From Calliopsis andreniformis (lineage: Eukaryota > Arthropoda > Insecta > Hymenoptera > Andrenidae): a DNA stretch of 64,000 nt. The position numbers and the translations under genes were made by a program. The stretch is taken from positions 1,488,001-1,552,000 of the forward strand of contig NW_027480530.1 of NCBI RefSeq assembly GCF_051401765.1, read 5' to 3'. This document shows positions 61,401 to 64,000 of the stretch, piece by piece. Each line of letters starts with the position of its first letter. Position 1 is the first letter of the stretch. The notes beneath the pieces are model-generated. The model did no database searches and was not told the origin of the DNA. It was given only the letters and a program-made list of their open reading frames with translations.

Positions 61401-64000
61401 CTGACACTGCTCCTGACACTGCTCCTGACACAGCTCGTGTCACTGACACTGCTCCTGGCACTGCTCCTGATACAGACACTGCTGGTGATCCTGACCATGT
61501 TCTTGACACTGCTCCTGACACTGCTCCTGACACTGACACTGACACTGACACAGCTCCAGACACTGACACTGCTCCTGTCACTGCTCCTGACACTGCTCCT
61601 GGCACTGCTCCTGACTCTGACACTGCTCCTGACACTGCTCCTGATACTGACACTGGCACTGCTACTGACCATGCTGCTGACACTGACACTGCTGCTGATC
61701 CTGACAATGCTCCTGGCACTGCTCCAGCCACTGACACACACACTGCACCTGACACTGCTCCTGAAATAGCTGCTGTCACTGACACTTCTCCTGTCACTGC
61801 TCCTGACACTGACGGCGCTGCTGATCCTGAGAATGCTCCTGACACTGCTCCTGACACTGACACTGCTCCTGACACTGCTTCTGACACTGGCACTGCTGCT
61901 GTTCCTGAGAATGCCCCTGAATATGCTCCTCACACTGACACTGCTCCTGACACTGCTCCTGACACTGACACTGCTCCTCACACTGCTCCTGACACTGACA
62001 CTGCTCCTGATAATGACACTGACACTGCTACAGACACTGACACTGCTCCTGGCTCTACTCCTGACACTGCACCTGAGAATGCTCCTGACTCTGACGCTGC
62101 ACCTGACACTGCTCCTGTCACTGCTCCTGACACTGACACTGGCACTGCTCCTGACACTGACACTGCTCCTGACACTGACACTGCTCCTGGTACTGCTACA
62201 GACACTGACACTGCTCCTGCCACTGCTCCTGACATTGCTCCAGACACTGACCCTGCTCCTGACACTGCTCCTGAAACTGCTCCAGACACAGACACTGCCC
62301 CTAACACTGCGCCTGACACTGACACTACCCCTGACACTGTTGCTAGCATTGCAGCTGACACTGACACTGCTCCTGACACTGGCACTTTACCTGACACTGC
62401 ACCTGACACTGACACTGCTCCTGCAACTGTTCCTGACACTGCTGCTCACAAAGACACTGCTCCTGACACTGACACTGCTCCTCACACTGCTCCTGATACT
62501 GACACTGGCACTGCTACTGGCCATGCTCCTGACACTGACACGGCTGCTGATCCTGACAATGCTCCTGACGCTGCTCCAGTCACTGACACTGACACTGCAC
62601 GTGACACTACTTCTGAAACAGCTGCTGTCACTGTCACTTCTCCTGTCACTGCTCCTGACACTGACGCTGCTGCCGATCCTGAGAATGCTCCTGACACTGC
62701 TCCTGACACTGACACAGCTCCTGAGAGTGCTCCTGACACTGGCACTGCTGCTGTTCCTGAGAATGCCCCTGAATCTGGTCCTCACACTGACTCTGCTCCT
62801 GACAGTGCTCCTGGCACTGACACTGTCACTGCTCCTGACACTGACTCTGCTCCTGTCACTGCTCCTGACAGTGACACTGCCACTGACACTGCCCCTGACC
62901 CTGCTGCTGACACTGCTCCTGGCACAGACACTGCCCCTGACACTGCTCCTGACGCTGCACCTGACACTGACACTTGTCCTGACACTGCTCCTGAAACTGA
63001 CACTGGTCCTGACACTGCTCCTGACACTGACACTGCTCGTCACACTGCTCCTGACACTGACACTGCTCGTCACACTGCTCCTGACACTGACACTGCTCGT
63101 CACGCTGCTCCTGACACTGACACTGCACCTGAGAATGCTCCCGACACTCACGCAGCACCTGACTCTGCTCCTGACACTGCACCTGACACTGCTCCTGATA
63201 CAGACACTGCTCCTGATACAGACACTGCTCCTGATTCTGGCACTGACACTGCTCCTGACACTGACACTGGTCCTGTCACTGATACTGCTCCTCACACTGC
63301 TCCTGACACCGACACTTGTCCTGACACTGCTCCTGAATCTGACACTGGTCCTGACACTGCTCCTGACACTGGCACTGCTCCTCACACTGCTCCTGACACT
63401 GACACTGCACCTGAGAATGCTCCTGACACTGACGCTGCACCTGACACTGCTCCTGTCACTGCTCCTGACACTGACACTGACACTGCTCCTGACACTGACA
63501 CTGCTCCTGACACTGACACTGCTCCAGACACTGCTGCTGACACTGATCCTGACACTGACACTGCTCCTGACACTGCTCCTGACACTGACAGTGCTCCTGA
63601 CACAGCTCCTGACACTGACACTGACACACCTCCTGGCACTGCTCCTCACACTGACACAGGTCCTGTCACTAACCCTGCTCCTCACACTGCTCCTGACACA
63701 GATCCTGACACTGACACTGCTCCTGGCACTGACAGTGCTCCTGACACTGCTGATGACAATGACACTGCTCGTGACACTGCTCGTGACATTGCTGCACACA
63801 CTGACACTGCTCATGTGACAGCTCGTGACACTGACCCTGCTCCTGACCCTGCTCCTGACACTGCTCCTGACACTGACACTGCTCCTGACACTACTCCTGA
63901 CACTGACAGTGCTCCTGACACAGCTCCTGACACTGACACTGACACACCTCCTGGCACTACTCCTGACACTGACACAGGTCCTGTCACTGACACTGCTCCT
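33572..64000 (+). CDS. Continuation of the Asp-Thr-Ala-Pro frame after the single stop, open to the right edge (coding status uncertain)
   Basis: Directly after the TGA at 33569-33571 the same codon register resumes as Thr-Ala-Thr-Asp-Thr-Asp and I see no in-frame stop through base 64000, about 10,143 codons. There is no plausible new start at the resumption; start-like codons occur only inside the repeat, for example GTG at 40253. If the locus is a gene, this is the distal part of the same exon behind a premature stop, a sequencing error, or an allele-specific nonsense change. If the locus is a satellite, it has no meaning as a separate unit. Composition matches the proximal half, with the recurrent motifs AADPDNAP, AVPENAPE and PEIAAVTDTSPVTAP. 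No domain is recognised. Confidence 0.2.
34415..36001 (+). repeat. Block F, copy 2
   Basis: Copy of 19127-20713 at offset 15288. Its distal 470 bases are the first unit of the exact 480-bp tandem duplication at 35531-36490. A portion (about 34627-35203) recurs at 47065-47641 (offset 12438). Confidence 0.85.
35531..36010 (+). repeat. 480-bp tandem duplication, unit 1
   Basis: Bases 35531-36010 and 36011-36490 are identical by eye across all eight lines. The unit is 80 hexamers. The junction lies in CACTGCACCTGAC, a short identity shared by both ends (35527 and 36007). Other copies of this module have a single unit, for example 44231-44710. Confidence 0.93.
36011..36490 (+). repeat. 480-bp tandem duplication, unit 2
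   Basis: Second, exact copy of 35531-36010. To its right the sequence continues as block J (GCTCCTGACATTGCTCC), as expected for an in-place duplication. Confidence 0.93.
36011..38845 (+). repeat. Higher-order unit H0 (2.8 kb)
   Basis: Matches 44231-47065 at offset 8220 (1370 hexamers). It carries the module order GAAATAGTTGCT island, CTCGCAAAGAC, GAAATAGCTGCT island, GCCTATGTTCC, GAAGCTGAAACTG, GCTTTTGAC. A private change is GATAATGGC near 37733 where other copies read GATACTGGC. The match to the 44-kb copy stops at 38845, where this copy joins block E. Confidence 0.88.
38847..42125 (+). repeat. Block E, copy 3, with flanks from both earlier copies
   Basis: Its left end (38847-39027) matches 24081-24261, the left flank of block E copy 1 (offset 14766). 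Its right part (to about 42116) matches 26872-29960, the right side of copy 2 (offset 12156). The middle matches both. One private change is GGCACTACACC near 40390 where the others read GGCACTACTCC. Confidence 0.88.
42126..43920 (+). repeat. Copy of 30822-32632 (blocks J and B)
   Basis: Offset is 11304, becoming 11286 after an 18-bp difference. It includes block B copy 3 at 42942-43788. At 43920 the sequence leaves the match (GAGGCTGCTCC against GACATTGCCCC at 32632) and enters a copy of 35221 onward (offset 8700). Confidence 0.87.
43921..44289 (+). repeat. Entry segment of the higher-order array
   Basis: Matches 35221-35589 (offset 8700) and 51010-51387. The same 378-bp piece is missing between units H1 and H2, so it is an optional module at the unit boundary. 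Confidence 0.8.
44290..47649 (+). repeat. Higher-order unit H1 (3360 bp)
   Basis: Repeats directly as 47650-51009 at 3360 bp (560 hexamers). Diagnostic words are GACGGTGCTG at 44297, GCCTATGTTCC near 45556, GAAGCTGAAACTG near 46298 and GCTTTTGAC near 47010. Its proximal 2.8 kb equals unit H0 (36011-38845). Confidence 0.9.
47650..51009 (+). repeat. Higher-order unit H2 (3360 bp)
   Basis: Tandem copy of H1. Its start fuses AACTGCTCCTGACACTGA to CGGTGCTG, skipping the 378-bp piece found at 43912-44289 and 51010-51387. A private change is GCTTCT at 50291 (base 50294 T). Confidence 0.9.
48855..55041 (+). repeat. 6.2-kb duplication K, copy 1
   Basis: Matches 55353-61539 at offset 6498 (1083 hexamers). 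I noticed four mismatches: 49866 A against 56364 G, 50294 T against 56792 C, 52418 C against 58916 G, and 54410 A against 60908 G. It spans most of unit H2, unit H3 and the start of a block I-like segment. It is the largest near-identical pair in the window. Confidence 0.92.
51010..54266 (+). repeat. Higher-order unit H3 with the 378-bp entry piece
   Basis: Bases 51388-54266 match 47650-50528 at offset 3738 (3360 plus 378). After 54266 it turns into GATACAGACACTGACACTGG, as in block I (22347 onward), where H2 reads GACACTGACTCTGC. Confidence 0.88.
55042..55352 (+). repeat. Spacer between the two 6.2-kb copies
   Basis: About 311 bp that match 23540-23850 and 61868-62178 (CTTCTGACACTGGCACTGC through GCTCCTGACACTGAC, including GGCTCTACTCC). 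The left K copy therefore continues for 0.3 kb as block I before re-entering the H module. Confidence 0.78.
55353..61539 (+). repeat. 6.2-kb duplication K, copy 2
   Basis: Copy of 48855-55041. At 56364 it has GGCACAGCTCGT, shared with units H0 (38285) and H1 (46505) but not with its own partner (49866 reads GACACA). This points to conversion between units or duplication from a lost intermediate. The GAAGCTGAAACTG markers of the two units in this copy lie near 56156 and 59894. Confidence 0.92.
59422..64000 (+). repeat. 4.6-kb block I, copy 2 (runs off the right edge)
   Basis: Matches 21004-25672 with a 90-bp deletion near 61590 (the pieces with GACATTGCTCC and GACCCAGACACTGC are missing). A private change is ACTTTACC at 62385-62392, where copy 1 has ACTGTACC; it puts a stop in the antisense Arg-Ser-Ser-Val frame. 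Others are CTACTTCTGAAACAG near 62605 and GATTCTGGC near 63233. Confidence 0.9.

Larger units (their letters stand above)
1..64000 (+). repeat. Hexamer-based megasatellite filling the whole window
   Basis: Seen directly: every line is built from 6-bp units, chiefly GACACT and GCTCCT, grouped as 12-mers and 18-mers. Variants are mostly single substitutions such as GATACT, GGCACT, GTCACT, CACACT, GACGCT, GACACA, GCTGCT, GCACCT and GCTCCA. The unit phase (GAC at position 5 modulo 6) is the same at base 11 and at base 63965, so all net insertions and deletions are multiples of 6. On the + strand the 12-mer has five C and two G, a strong C-over-G skew. Multi-kilobase duplications are superimposed on the hexamer. 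No unique flank, gene, tRNA, rRNA or transposon terminus is visible, and both array edges lie outside the window. Whether it is a non-coding satellite or a giant repetitive exon is undecided. Confidence 0.97.

Noticed and set aside
48855..61539. Assembly duplication as the sole explanation of the near-identical blocks
   Set aside because: Not excluded, but most copies carry a few private substitutions (for example 50294, 52418, 60908, 62387), which argues for real copies. Only the exact 480-bp unit at 35531-36490 has no private variant.
30368..61981. Antisense Arg-Ser-Ser-Val frame of about 10,500 codons
   Set aside because: It is the exact complement, in the same codon register, of the DTAP frame, and its codons are equally unable to reach a stop in one step. 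It ends at TCA to TGA at 30368-30370, a one-base change in the repeat. No domain, start context or independent support.
1..64000. CRISPR array
   Set aside because: There is no alternation of a constant repeat with unique spacers; all sequence is repeat, unit length 6 bp, and no cas genes are present.
1..64000. Telomeric or simple microsatellite DNA
   Set aside because: The hexamers are not a known telomere motif, and two alternating forms with kilobase-scale higher-order modules are not a pure microsatellite.
1..64000. Transposon termini, tRNA, rRNA or promoter elements
   Set aside because: I saw no terminal inverted repeats, no cloverleaf-like A/B boxes, no rRNA stretches and no AT-rich promoter region. 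Block junctions fall inside ordinary hexamer words without target-site duplications.

Overview
The whole 64 kb is one continuous, degenerate tandem repeat. I find no unique-sequence segment longer than a few dozen bases and no conventional gene, RNA gene or transposon. The building block is a 6-bp unit in two main forms, GACACT and GCTCCT. These alternate mostly as 12-mers (GACACTGCTCCT) and 18-mers (GACACTGACACTGCTCCT). The hexamer register does not change: GAC falls at position 5 modulo 6 at the left edge (base 11) and at the right edge (base 63965), and every duplication offset I measured is a multiple of 6.

Organism: a satellite or repeat array this long points to a eukaryotic genome, probably from a long-read assembly, but nothing in the window fixes the lineage and I do not name one. 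A giant repetitive coding exon (mucin-like, Asp/Thr/Ala/Pro-rich) and a non-coding megasatellite are both possible. Read in the register GAC-ACT-GCT-CCT (Asp-Thr-Ala-Pro), the + strand is open from base 2 to 33568, has one TGA at 33569-33571, and is open again from 33572 to the right edge. The antisense frame in the same codon register is almost as open, and no consensus codon in either is one substitution from a stop, so openness alone does not prove coding. The unbroken register is the better argument for constraint.

Layout: (1) 1-9386, two copies of a 3.4-kb block 5658 bp apart with a mosaic between them; (2) 9431-19741, three copies of a 2.3-3.3 kb block; (3) 19127-26640, a block whose second half (21004-25672) recurs at the right edge of the window; (4) 24262-29250, a 2.6-kb tandem duplication; (5) 29285-32632, mosaic; (6) 32633-34414, the most diverged stretch, holding the single stop; (7) 34415-38845, including an exact 480-bp tandem duplication; (8) 38847-43920, further copies of (4) and (5); (9) 43921-61539, a higher-order array of 2.8-3.7 kb units with a near-identical 6.2-kb duplication; (10) 61540-64000, a return to block (3).

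All copies are in the same orientation. The picture is of repeated, recent, unit-phased duplication (unequal exchange, slippage or conversion) over a long period, with both array edges outside the window.
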